Shown one piece after another: positions 23,011 to 33,609 of a stretch of 64,000 nt of DNA. Source of the DNA: Sequoia sempervirens (lineage: Eukaryota > Streptophyta > Pinopsida > Cupressales > Cupressaceae); NCBI GenBank assembly GCA_007258455.2, contig VDFB02270651.1, positions 696,678,197-696,742,196 of the forward strand, read 5' to 3'. The notes beneath the pieces were generated by a model that saw only the letters and a program-made list of their open reading frames with translations, was not told where the DNA came from and did not search any database. A program made the position numbers and the translations under genes. The stretch's first letter is position 1. Every line of letters begins with the position of its first letter.

Positions 23011-25529
23011 TCATTAAAAACTGATTATTGGAAGCTCTGAAAAGTTATCTTTCTTAGTGCATTTGCTCCTATTTTATGTTCTTTGCAATTTATACTTTAT
23101 GCAAGTTCAAAGCATGATTGGCACATGAAAACTCAATGCAAAACATCTCAAAACAAACACAAACAGCAAGTGAGAAAAACAGAAAAAAATCAGGTGTCAT
23201 TCATTACACCCAAAGCACTAAGCTTCAACCTTCTAAGGCAAGAAAATGAAGGCACAATATCCTAGACTAGAAACTGAATGAGGCATAACAACCTTGAAGA
23301 ATGTATTGTTTTAAAATGGATTTCACTAGTGAATTTAATTAGGATTTGTCTTACCAAAGACATGACTAGAAGCCAAAAACACCATTAAAGTCATTTTATC
23401 CCAAGGCGCTAAATCATGAACAATTGATTTCATACATCATATCAAGAGAGCACGAGTACACATTCATTACAACTAATCCATAAGGTTAAGCTAATATTCA
23501 TTCCACAAATGAAATCCGCATAACTTAGCATCAAATGGATAGCATATAATAGTCCATGAGTTCCAATCCAAACATGAAAGCCAATTAGATTTAAAGATCA
23601 TAGTTTTAGGACTTGGCGAATCACGCCCACACCATTATAAAACGATATACAAAAATTCACCATAACAATGCCATAGAATTATTTCAATAAATGGATTTAA
23701 TACAAGGGTCACAAGAGCCCATATTACAATGTTTCCAAGAATCTCAATAATGAAGAGTTACAACTAACTTGATGACATGAGCTTGACATGCTCTCCAATG
23801 AGCTTCCTCCAGATCTATCTGGCCCCAATGATGGTTCAACACCACCCAACCGTGTAGAAATTCAGACCCACTCCTTTGTATTGGGAGATAGTCAATCGGG
23901 TAGCAAACACAAGGAAAATATGGCAACACACATGCTGATCAAGTACAAATAAAGAATGCCAAACATTCATACATACACGAGGATTTTGCAACACCATCAA
24001 TTCACATACAAGGCTTCTCAACAGACGTCAGATACAAAATCTGATGAATCAATAGGAAGATGGTACTAGATGTAAGTAAAGGAGTGTTAATACTTTGGCA
24101 TGACAGCCATACAGGTTGTTGAGTAGCATTCCCATCCACGATAGGTGTACCCAATGACGTTCATCAATCTCAATGAGTTGTGAAATGCCCCATTCTTCTA
24201 ACTCATGAATCCCCTTGAGGCATTCAATACACGTGAAGGTTTGACTTGATTATGTGTGTCTAATTCGATCCCCATTAATTTTATTGTTTAGGTTTCTTTA
24301 AACTCTCACTTGGCTTGGTCCATGAGTTCCTTTTAAGCTTGGGCAAGTGATGGGAAGCTACTTTTGCTCTAAACTTCATTCCTAAGTGCCCAACATACCA
24401 AAAATACAATTTAGTTGTGGCACATAAATCAATGCAAAAGGTCATGACACTGGGTCCAATGATGTAGAATCACAACTCCATAGGGAGAGTACACATCCTA
24501 TATAATAAAATAATTTAACATGGTTTAAAATTCAAATTTATTTTTTCTAAAAGTTCAAACCCCACAAAGTTTCTCAAATCCATCATTAACGGACCCTATC
24601 ATATGTTTAATTTCTAAAATCCAAAATACTCAAAATTTCAAGCATATCTTGAGAAGCATAAAATGCACAACACCACTCTTTCCTACTCACATATGAATCT
24701 AGGAAAATTTTGCCATAAATTAGGCACATTTTTGCTTTTTAAAAAAATATTTAAAATGCTATAAGAAGAAATTGAATCTACAACTAAACATATGAATTCA
24801 ATCTTTAGAACAAACCCCATGCAAAGGAGGCATATGCATCCGCCTATTGTGAGCATGGCAAATGAAGGAATTTGATTTTAATTAGCATATTCCTTTCAAA
24901 GAGAAGCTATAACAATGCAAGAAGGTCTCCTTTGGAATTAAGCAAACCTCCTTCATGGTCAACTTTTGATTCCAAGCAACAACAACCTCAAGCAAATCCA
25001 AGCAATCCTTTTTCCTAGAACATAATTTTTTCATACAAGAGGAAAGGAGAGAGGTTTTCTTGTTTTTCAAACCAAATGAACAAGTAATTCTGAATGCCCT
25101 CTTTTTTTTGCTTTTGTTCAAAATTCCCTAAACACCTTTCTACTTTGCCTTCCTTTTGACATTTTACCTATGTTCCACAGGGATGCATCCCCGGCCTTCA
25201 AACTCTTGTCCTTGTCCCAAATGGCATTTCAGGTATGGTGGAAGATCCATTGGCTGTCCCCTAAAATCTTCAAAATTTTGGAACATTTTAGAAATGCATT
25301 GCAAGAATAGGAAATGCTGCAGGGATGTTGGCTGTCCCTGAGGCAGCTGGGGACATTTGAGATGTCGGTCGATTGTCTTGGGGATGGCTAGATGTTCCTT
25401 ATGGCAAGGCAATTTTTTATAACGTTTTAAAAAAAGTGTCTTCATGACATTGAAGAAATGCCATGTTAAAGCTCCATCATGAATTTGAAGAACTTATGTA
25501 ATTGTTAATAGTTATATAACTATTTTAAA
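23011..25529. other. No recognisable gene
   Basis: ORFs are below 95 codons and carry no motif that I know. No LTR termini, tRNA or clear tandem repeat is visible. It may be old, unrecognisable repeat DNA. Confidence 0.45.
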
Positions 25530-25707
25530 ATTGCTTTATGACATTAAAAAAATAGTGTTAACTACTATATGACTTATATGATTAGCTATGAATTTGAATC
25601 ATGATATATTTATTGCTGTTATACTACCATTGCTAGTGTCATTGCTATCATTCACAACACACGGGTTCCAAAAGTGCCATTGATTCAAGTCCAAGTTATA
25701 TAGGGCT
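25530..25707 (+). repeat. Left part of a tandemly duplicated target locus
   Basis: This stretch (ATTAGCTATGAATTTGAATC... to TCCAAGTTATATAGGG) matches 36001-36148. Its continuation (GATTCAGAAGACTCG...) lies at 35856, after the LTR element. The second copy of the duplication is uninterrupted and shows the empty site ATAGGGATTCAAAAGACTCG at about 36141-36160. Confidence 0.85.
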
Positions 25708-25752
25708 TGTCATGCCCCCAAATCTTAAAGGGTCCTAAACGCTACTGGGCGG
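25708..25752 (+). repeat. 5' LTR, first 45 bp (left of the nested insertion)
   Basis: TGTCATGCCCCCAAATC ... CTACTGGGCGG matches the first 46 bp of the 3' LTR at 34882-34927. The GGCGG at 25748-25752 is the left target duplication of the nested element. Confidence 0.9.
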
Positions 25753-26240
25753 TGTTGTGACCTAATTCACACATCGCCCCATTGCAAATGGGGACCCTCC
25801 TTGGTTTGCCTGTTTGGTTTTTCCTTGAGCTTCATTTTCATGGTCCTTTTGCTCTAAGGTTTTCGAGATAGAGTTTTTAAGCCATCATCCAGAGCCAAGT
25901 TGTGATTTTGAGTCAGAATTAGTGCCTAAACACTTCAGACGAACTTAGAAGGTCCGAGGGACGAAGATTGACTGTCGTTTCATCAAATTCTGACACCTCC
26001 TTTTTGGGGATTGACCCTCTGGACCCCCCTATTTTTTAGGGACTTCATTTTTGGCATTTTTGGCCCATATTGGACTTCCTATTTTTTAGGGACTATTTTT
26101 GGAAAGTTACTATTTTTGGAAAAGTTTATATTTTTGGCAGGGTTCCTATATTTAGAAAGTGCCCGGATTTCAAAAAACCACTCAAAAGTTCCAAAAAACC
26201 AATGGAAATCACAAAAAATCAATTGAAAAATTTCATGAAA

Positions 26241-26570
26241 TTCATGGTGAAATCTGATTAAGCTTGAAAAATTTGAAAAATCAATGAAAAAGCATCAAAA
26301 CCAGACTTCCAGATCAAAAATCAATTAGAAAATCTGGAAAATCAATCAAAAATCACAAAAAATTGATTGAAAAATCTGGAAAAAAAATTCATGGTGAAAT
26401 CTGATTAAGCTTGAATTTTTTTGAAAAATCAATGAAAAATCATCAAAAATCAGACTTCCAGATCAAAATCAATGGAAAATCTGGAAAAATTAGTCAAAAA
26501 TCACAAACAATCATTGAGAAATCTGGGAAAGTTCATAAAAGGTCTGAAATTCATGGTGGAAATCGCCTAA
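26241..26570 (+). repeat. Tandem repeat, about 147 bp, two copies plus partial third
   Basis: TTCATGGTGAAATCTGATTA begins at 26241 and 26388, and TTCATGGTGGAAATC begins a partial copy at 26550. Within each unit phrases such as AAATCTGGAAAATCAATC and CAGACTTCCAGATCAAAA recur, pointing to older short-period amplification. Confidence 0.87.
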
Positions 26571-26610
26571 GTATGGAGTTGAGTTCATGAAAACATGGCA
26601 AAGTGGCTTG

Positions 26611-27620
26611 AAAGTCCGCCCAGCTGAGAGTGATGAATGGCAGTGTCTGGTGAAAGCCCTCCCAACATTCTAAAAGCATGGAAAACTTCTTGCAAAGTCC
26701 GCCCTGCAACCTTAAAGTGTTTGGAAAGACAAGAGGGAAGTCCGTCCAGCTCCTTGGCATAAAGTCTTTGAAGTCCACCCTTACATGGAATGGAAGACAT
26801 GACATAAAGTCCGCCTAGAATAAATGACATGGAAAGGATTCCTTAAAGTCCTACCACCTCATGGCCAAGTCAACATGAAGTCCACCAACCTTGATGAGCT
26901 TGGTATAAAGTCTCCAAAGTCTGCCCAGCTTGATGGAAAAGTGTAAAGAGCTTAGAAAGTCCTCCAACCTTAGAAAAGAATTTGGCAAGTGGTAAAGAAA
27001 GTCTGCCCAGCTTGCAAAGACATTGGAAAAGCCTTCAGCAAGTCCGCCTAGGCTTGAAAGTCAAATGGAAAGTACATAAGAAAGTCCGCCCAGCTGGAGA
27101 GGTAAATGAAAAACATGTGAAAAATGCTTTATGAAGTCCGCCATCCCTTGAAAAGCATTTGGAAAACTCTCTATGAAGTCCTCCTAGAGAGAGAAGGGTG
27201 AAGAAATAACAAGGAAGAAAGAAAGTTCACCGTGAAGAGATATAAGTTAGAAAATATTTCTTGAAATCTGCCTAGAGAGAGATAGATAAATGGCAATAAG
27301 GAAGGAAGTTTGCCATCCTAAGAAGACAAGGTGGAAAGTAAATAAGTTTGGAAAAATAAATGGCAAAAAGCCTTGGAAATTCGCCATGACACCTGGATAA
27401 GTAAATAAAAAAACACATCTTCAGAGTATAAAGTCCAACTTGAAGAGAGAGAGTATGGAAAATCAACAAGAAGTTCAATTTCAAGAGGAAGGGATGGTGA
27501 TTTAAACATGAAATATGCCCATGCCAAGATGAAAATGGCAAAGAAAGTTCAAAATTCGCCTTGAAATGAAGGATTCGACACAAAATTCACCTTGACATCA
27601 AAAGAGAGTGTTAAAAATTC
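26611..27620 (+). repeat. Degenerate tandem array, ~40-bp period, core AAAGTCCGCCCAGC
   Basis: Core positions include 26611, 26694, 26737, 26770, 26806, 26845, 26878, 26916, 26956, 26998, 27040, 27081, 27133, 27174, 27221, 27263, 27304, 27376 and 27429. Steps are mostly 33-52 bp, with occasional double steps. The core decays rightward to GAAATTCGCC and AAATTCACC near 27550-27615. Spacer sequence between cores (often CATGGAAA or TTGGAAA) is poorly conserved. Confidence 0.88.
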
Positions 27621-28392
27621 GACATGAAGCCAGACTTCAGGAGAGAGAAAATAAGAAATCTTCATCCAACAATGAAATGGATGAATAATTTTTGCCATGG
27701 CTAATTTAAAAAAAATTAAAAAAAAAGGAAAATCAAATAATTAGCCATAAAGTGAATTAAATGTTTTTTTAAATTTGGAGAAAATTAAAAGTTTGGAAAA
27801 TAAAATTAAAAAATCATGAAAATCTTTTATTATTTTCCAAAGTTTATCCTGAAGAGTTTGAACTCAAGAAAAGAAACATAAATTTGGAAACTTTCTCAAG
27901 AAAAGAGACGTAAGTTTGGAAACTTACTTTGCTGAAGAGGAGAACTCAAGAGAAGAAAAATGAAATTGCTAAAACAAATCAATTACCCAACCTTAAAAGG
28001 CAATTCAACAAGTCATTTTCACCATATCTTTCAGCAAGTTTATTTTTTTTTTCTTGAGAAGCAATTTAGGAGAGAAGTAATTTTCAGAGGAAAGTTTGGA
28101 ATTGAAGAGCGAAGTTTCTGAATGACTGGCTTGATTTTCGAAAGTAAAGTCAGAATTCTTCACAGTTGGATTGCCATCAATAGAGTAAATTTTCAAGAAT
28201 TCAAAGTGGAGATTGATGGAATTCATTATTGCTTCTGATTTTATGCACTCTTGCGAAGTTTATTCATTCCTCTTATTTTTTTCAGCTTACTTTTTAAATT
28301 TGATTTTGACAAGCTGAAAATTAATATTCTTTAGGAGAGAGAAAATCTGAATTAAATTACTTAAATTGATATGTTTTCTTTCTTGCAGGTGG
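27621..28392 (+). other. Non-coding leader before the large ORF
   Basis: AT-rich sequence with AAGAGAAGAA-type phrases. Immediately before the ORF a T/C-rich tract ends TTCTTTCTTGCAG|GTGG at 28388, which looks like a splice acceptor two codons before the ATG at 28393. If used, the ORF would be expressed from a spliced transcript. Confidence 0.4.
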
Positions 28393-31300
28393 ATGACTAC
28401 ACAAGGCGAATCTTCAAAGAAGAAACAAATGAAGTTTGCGAGTAAGGGACCGCAACTGGAATCCAAAGTCAATTCAAAATGGAATAATATCAAAGACACT
28501 GACATGGGACATGTAGATTTTGAAGAATTCAGAAAAAGAATGATGGGATTGAATGGACTCATGCCTATAGCCATAGCTTGCCGGATGGTACGAAATGGAA
28601 TTGTCCAGGCAGTTGGATTTCCTCCAGCTGTTGAGTGCCCTAAATTGATGGTGGAATGCGCAAGACATTATAATCTAGAAGAAAGGCAAATTGTTGCTCC
28701 TGACGGGAGAGTCTTAGCACATCTTGGAGAGCGTGCCATTCAGGAAGCCTTTGGCATTCTTAGCCACCACAAGTCTTCATATAAAACCAAAGAAGACACA
28801 AGGAGAATTTTTGAAGAAAGAAGTGAGTAATGCATAGCCAATTTTAACAAGTCATGGTTGCTGAAACCAAGGCCAATTAAGAAGATGCCAAAGACTTTGT
28901 GCCAGACAGATTTCAAAGAGGATTATGGTGATATAATTCTGTTACTGAATAGAATAATGGGCAGCCCCCAAGGTGCATTATTTCAAATGTGGATGTATTT
29001 CTTCATAAATGAAATTGTTTCTGGAGTTAGAATGTTCAATTGGGCAAGAATGATTAGCAACAACATCCATGAACAGCTAGTCAATCTGGAGAGCACCAAG
29101 TCCTTTCACATGAGCTCATATGTTGTTTACATGTTGGCAAGAGCTTATAGATATGATGGACTGATATGCCTAGGTCCGGTGGGTAACAGAGAAAATGAAC
29201 TCAAAGTATATAACTGCTACCCTCAACTGCAGCTGTCAGAAAAGACACATTTTAGAAGAGCTCACAATGCATTTCTCATGTATATAACAAGAATACGGCA
29301 AGGAGGAGCACATCAAAGATTATCTCATGAATCCAAAAGCCTCATCAACAGATATGGATACTGGTTTATCCAGTTTCCTAGATTCACATACATCCGGATC
29401 CAGGGTTTTACAGGACATCCATTTAGACTTCCAATTTTTCCCACTAACATAATGGTATTGCTGGAGGTTCTCAGATAGTTGGAAACATATCAGCACTTCC
29501 AAAGAGCAAAGGGTAAGGCGGCAGTCACATCCCATTTTTCATTGGCAATATGGAAGAATTGTGCCCATTAGCACAAGCAACAGAAAGTGTCAGACTGGAA
29601 ATAGAAAAGTATCCCTTCAATTCATATCGGTCCCGGGATAATTTCGATCCTCATCACCATATAGGATCCGTGGAGGGAAGGAAATATAAGCATGAAGTCG
29701 AGCTAGAAGATTATTGGGCAAACACTGCTGATGAGTTCGAAGTCAGGAAGAGAATATGGTCTCGACTACTAGTTAACTTGATAAGGACAATTGAGCTCTT
29801 CAGGATATCGGATCAAGTTGAAGATGATGGTGAGTTCACTCAGCTAGGGTTTGATGAAGGTAGACCCTTGCTTCCTATAAGATGGTCTGAGCTAGAACTT
29901 GCAGATTTGGACACCTTCATGAGGCCTGTTGTCCAATACTCTCAGTGGTGGGTAGATCAACAAGTTTAGGATTTGTGACGGAATAATGTAGAGCTGACAT
30001 ATGATTTGATGGGCAAGGGAGAGTCTTATTCCTCGAACATTGGAGCATCCCAAGGGAGTGAGCTAGTTGAAAACGTTAGTTCAAGGAAAAGGAAGTCCAA
30101 AGACAAGGCTGTGGTTGAAGAGCCTATTCAGAAGAAGCAGAAGGCTAAGCCACCCCGCTTAGCTGCATCTGCAAATTTTAATGACATAGTGGATATTGAT
30201 GAATCTTTGGTAGATATAAGAATTCCTTCTCCCCTTCCCATCCAGCTAGAAGAAGATCAACTGCCATCTCCTACAGACACTGAGATTCTCCAATCAGATG
30301 ATTATGAAGTTAATGTTGTGGATGGCGAATTCCAAGAGGGAATGATTTCCACCCTCAAGGGAATCCAAAGTGCTCCTTGTGTACATGAAATTTAAGAGGA
30401 GGAAGACGTTGTAGAGCAGCCTACCATTCCGGATTGGCTGAAGGAAAGCTTAAAGACAATTGAACAAGAAGACATGCCAGAAGAAGATGACATGGCCGAT
30501 TTCTTGGCCAGACTAGACACAACCCTTGTGAAGAAATCAGCCAAGATATTTTCCACCATTCAAAAAGATGAAGCAGGCCAGCGTACAGTATAGATCGCTA
30601 TGCCAACAGTTGACAAGACAAGAGAGGAAATTACTCCTCAAGATTATGCAATTACCATCGTCAATTTGGGCCCAACAACAAAGAGGCAAGAGGTGGAGGA
30701 TCTAGACAATTCAGTTGCAACAATCAAGGTAAGGCTCGAAAAAGAAGCAGCAAAAAGAAAGGATTGCGAGAAGGAAGTGGAGCATCTGAAGAAATACATT
30801 CAACACCTTACTAAACCTCTTGGTTAGGCCAGCTCAACAGGACCTCCACTAATGAATACTTCGCAGGAGACTTTTGAGGAAGAGATCACTTCAACTAGAG
30901 AAAGCAAAGAATGGATAAATGAGAGAAGTGATGAAGCAGTAGTGTTTGCAGAGAGATTAATGCTGGCATATGATCAGTCATCTTTCCTACTTTCAAGAAT
31001 TTTGAGTTTGGCAGAAACATGGGAGAATGCCCAGGATATTCAAGACAAAATCATTCCATGCCTCAGGGTATTGAAAGGAGTTCCTCAACAAGAATTGATT
31101 GAAGGGAAAGTTATTGCAGCAGGAGCGGCATATGACTTTAATGGCTGGTACCTAGCACTAATCACGAGGAATGATGTCTTGGAGAAAGTGAAGGCAAATT
31201 CTATTCGAATTGAAGAGAAAGCAAAGGAAATTCAAGACAAAGTCCTACAGATAGCTGCTGATGCATTAGAGAGGGATGTTGTCAGAAAGAATCATCTGCA

Positions 31301-31592
31301 GTAGGAAAATTTGAAGAATAAAATCCAAGAGAAGTTCCTTGTCACTATTGGACCTGTTCTCAAATAGAATTTGACTAAGGCAGCTAATTTCTTGTTTGTA
31401 TGGCATGCCTTTTAGGGGCAGGAATCAGAATGGGAAACCACCTTTGCAGAATGTGCAAATGATTTGGAACTGTTAGAATACAAGGTTAACGTGTTGCCAC
31501 TTGTCACAATCGAGGAGGTTAGTGCCATAGTCTCCAGATTCATTCGATACAATGCTTCCCAACAGGATAAGGATGCACACTCAAAGGACTAG
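28393..31592 (+). pseudogene. Large uncharacterised retroelement ORF, copy 1 (~1,066 codons, decayed)
   Basis: One ancestral ORF runs from ATG 28393 to TAG 31590. It is broken by in-frame stops at 28828, 29476, 29967, 29973, 30393, 30591, 30825, 31302, 31365 and 31413 and by one frame change near 29480-29550. All ten stops are TAA, TAG or TGA of the kind made from CAA, CAG or CGA. Landmarks in order: KDTDMGHVDF; a helical domain with FHMSSYVVYML and GYWFIQFPRFTYIR; a second basic/acidic domain (29550-29969); an acidic linker; AITIVNLGPTTK followed by a coiled coil (30640-30820); and a helical C-terminal region. No zinc knuckle, protease, RT or integrase motif is present. The same landmarks recur in 53785-57590. 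I do not recognise the family; function is unknown. Confidence 0.8.
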
Positions 31593-31636
31593 CTCTTCAC
31601 GGCACTTCACTGGTAGTTCACTGATTGTATTTAGGG

Positions 31637-31654
31637 AAACCCTAATTAGGGTTT
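31637..31654. promoter_or_regulatory. Palindromic telobox
   Basis: AAACCCTAATTAGGGTTT is a perfect palindrome formed by two head-to-head telobox motifs (AAACCCTAA). It lies 82 bp upstream of the TATA box. Teloboxes are known plant promoter elements; a role here is inferred from position. Confidence 0.6.
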
Positions 31655-31718
31655 TATCTTTTAATCTTTGCCGTTGATTCTGATGTAATCTTGGCCATTC
31701 ATTGTATCTCAAAAACTC

Positions 31719-31726
31719 TATATAAA
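31719..31726 (+). promoter_or_regulatory. TATA box of the nested element
   Basis: TATATAAA is followed by a C-rich run (CCCCCCTCCC), a layout typical of plant LTR promoters. Transcription would start about 30 bp downstream, making everything to 32577 R plus U5 and everything to the left U3. An AATAAA lies at 31879-31884. Confidence 0.6.
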
Positions 31727-32582
31727 CCCCCCTCCCATTCTTTCATTTTCATTAGAAGCCTTGGAAGAATAGAAGTGATTAGAGGATTAGATCATTAGAT
31801 ATTAGAGAGCTAGAATAAGAGAGATTAGAATAATTGGGAGAGAGTTCTATGGAATTGTTGCTAATGGCTACTTATGATAATAAAGCTCAAGTTGCATGAT
31901 TTGCTTTGAATTCCTTTGTTATCAAGTGGTTGCATGGTTGCATATTCTCTTTCCACATAGATTTAATAGAAGTAGTTGAATGAATGATAGATTGATCATA
32001 AAGATTTGGTGAAACTATTTGTTCATGCTTTCTTTGGATGAATGATTTTCATTCAATGCGAAAAGCTAATTTGAACTCATGATGTGGATGCCTTAATGTG
32101 TATTTGGAATGATATTGTGCAATTGATGGTATTGTTCAAATATAATCTTAAGCACAAATCTTTGAAGATTGCACTTGCTTTGCGTAGTTGACGTGTTATT
32201 TTTGCGTGACGAAACAAGGTCTTGTTATTAGTTTCACTTAGTCTTTATTGTCTCTTGATTTTGTAGAAGTAGTGTAGAACTCCTTCAACCCTATCCCTTT
32301 TCCTTTTTTTTTATGATCGTCAAAGCAGAAAATCCAAAAAGATAGAGCATTGACCTTAGAGTAGTTTGTCAAACGTAAGTCCCTTTGTGATAACTAGCAA
32401 TTACACAATGTCCATTGAGCTAATTCCATTGTCAAGATTTGACCACCCTAAACATTGGAATTGTCGTACGATCTTTTCTGCAATCTTAGCGTATAAGGCA
32501 GTTTTTCCAGAGAGAACAAAGCGTCTTTGGACAATTTATTCTAGAATGTTTGTTGTGTCATAAAACACGCATCAATAGGCAG

Positions 32583-33510
32583 GAATAGTGTTTTTTAACA
32601 CTAAGATGAATTTTAAAATAATATTAAATAATAATAAACAATAATATAAATTTAAATTATTGATAAACAATATTTAAATTTAATAAATTGGAGATTGTGT
32701 CTGGCCGACCATTTTGGAAGGCATTTATGCTTGTGTATTTATGTGGGAGTATTTGCCCTGGAAGATCATCACGAAAATTAGACGATTTGAGTCATGGTTG
32801 GCTGTAGGACATAACCCTTACTGTCATCATTAGGAGGACACGAAAACCTCTTCTTGCTTTCCATGTTTCTGCTCAACCTTGCGCACCCATCCTGTAGGTT
32901 CCATTGGTCTTCACTAGGCGATTATGAAGTGACGAAACTTTGTGAACTAGCATTCATTGACTCTGCTCAGACAGACTACATCCCGACTTATCCTAGGTGT
33001 CGACTAGATCAAGTTTGCTTAGAAAGCGGCTACCATCCACTAATACGCTACTCTGCAACCTCATATCGAATCTACATTAGCAACAAATGTATCATCAATT
33101 GCTCGTGAAGTATCGCTTAGTCATAGGCGTGACACCTGTGAGTTTACAACAATCGATCGATCTAGAACATTATTCTGCTCTAAGTTGTATGATCCATCTC
33201 TGAGTATCACAGTGGTCTGATTCATCCTAATTGGGTGGATTGCGCGACTTTGTAATTGGATATTAGCATTAAATGGTTTTGAATTTAACGCTAAGTTCAA
33301 GTATCTCTCTTTGAATTGTCTGATGTTCTGCAAGCTCTTTGAGATGCATTTGCTAGTTTGCTATATTGTGAGTGTTTCATGTTATTGACACATGAGCGAA
33401 TGTATATGGATTTGAATATTAACACACTGAGGCCATTTTACATTCCGTGCTCTTAATTTCTTGGAACAGTCATTGATCTTATATGCAGATTGAGTAGTTG
33501 GCCCATTACA
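32583..33510 (+). repeat. 5' LTR, remaining 928 bp (right of the nested insertion)
   Basis: It matches 34928-35855 along the full length, beginning GAATAGTGTTTTTTAACAC and ending GGCCCATTACA. The inner edge is followed directly by the primer site. Confidence 0.94.
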
Positions 33511-33511
33511 G

Positions 33512-33523
33512 TGGTATCAGAGC
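33512..33523 (+). other. Primer-binding site, initiator tRNA-Met
   Basis: TGGTATCAGAGC lies one base after the LTR end. It is the canonical 12-nt complement of the plant initiator tRNA-Met 3' end. Confidence 0.94.
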
Positions 33524-33609
33524 AAGTGTGTCCTGCCAGCGTGCGGGTCAATTTTTTGCCATACAGATCGACATTGGACTAGAGTAAAAGAGGACCTTGG
33601 GGAAAGAGC

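Larger units (their letters stand above)
25753..32577 (+). mobile_element. Nested 6.8-kb retroelement unit carrying a large unknown ORF; possible solo giant LTR
   Basis: The unit starts TGTTGTGACC and ends CATCAATA; TGTTG and CAATA are inverted repeats if one C-to-T change is allowed. GGCGG (25748-25752) and GGCAG (32578-32582) are a 5-bp target duplication with one mismatch inside an otherwise continuous LTR. Contents in order: a hairpin CCCCATTGCAAATGGGG near 25780, a 147-bp tandem repeat, a ~40-bp degenerate array, a ~1,066-codon decayed ORF, a telobox palindrome, a TATA box and about 850 bp to the end. By eye I find no direct repeat between its two ends, no primer site and no polypurine tract, which fits a single very long LTR whose U3 carries the ORF. 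The alternative is a two-LTR element with short or unrecognised LTRs. Confidence 0.75.

Noticed and set aside
25160..25445. Overlapping plus and minus ORFs near 25.2-25.4 kb
   Set aside because: Neither frame shows a domain, and the region has internal GGCTGTCCC repeats that keep frames open by chance.
27272..27583. Minus-strand 103-codon ORF inside the 40-bp array region
   Set aside because: Composition follows the AAG/GAAA-rich repeat; no motif and no continuation.
26611..27620. CRISPR-like reading of the ~40-bp array
   Set aside because: Units are degenerate, spacers are not unique fixed-length segments and the context is a plant retroelement.
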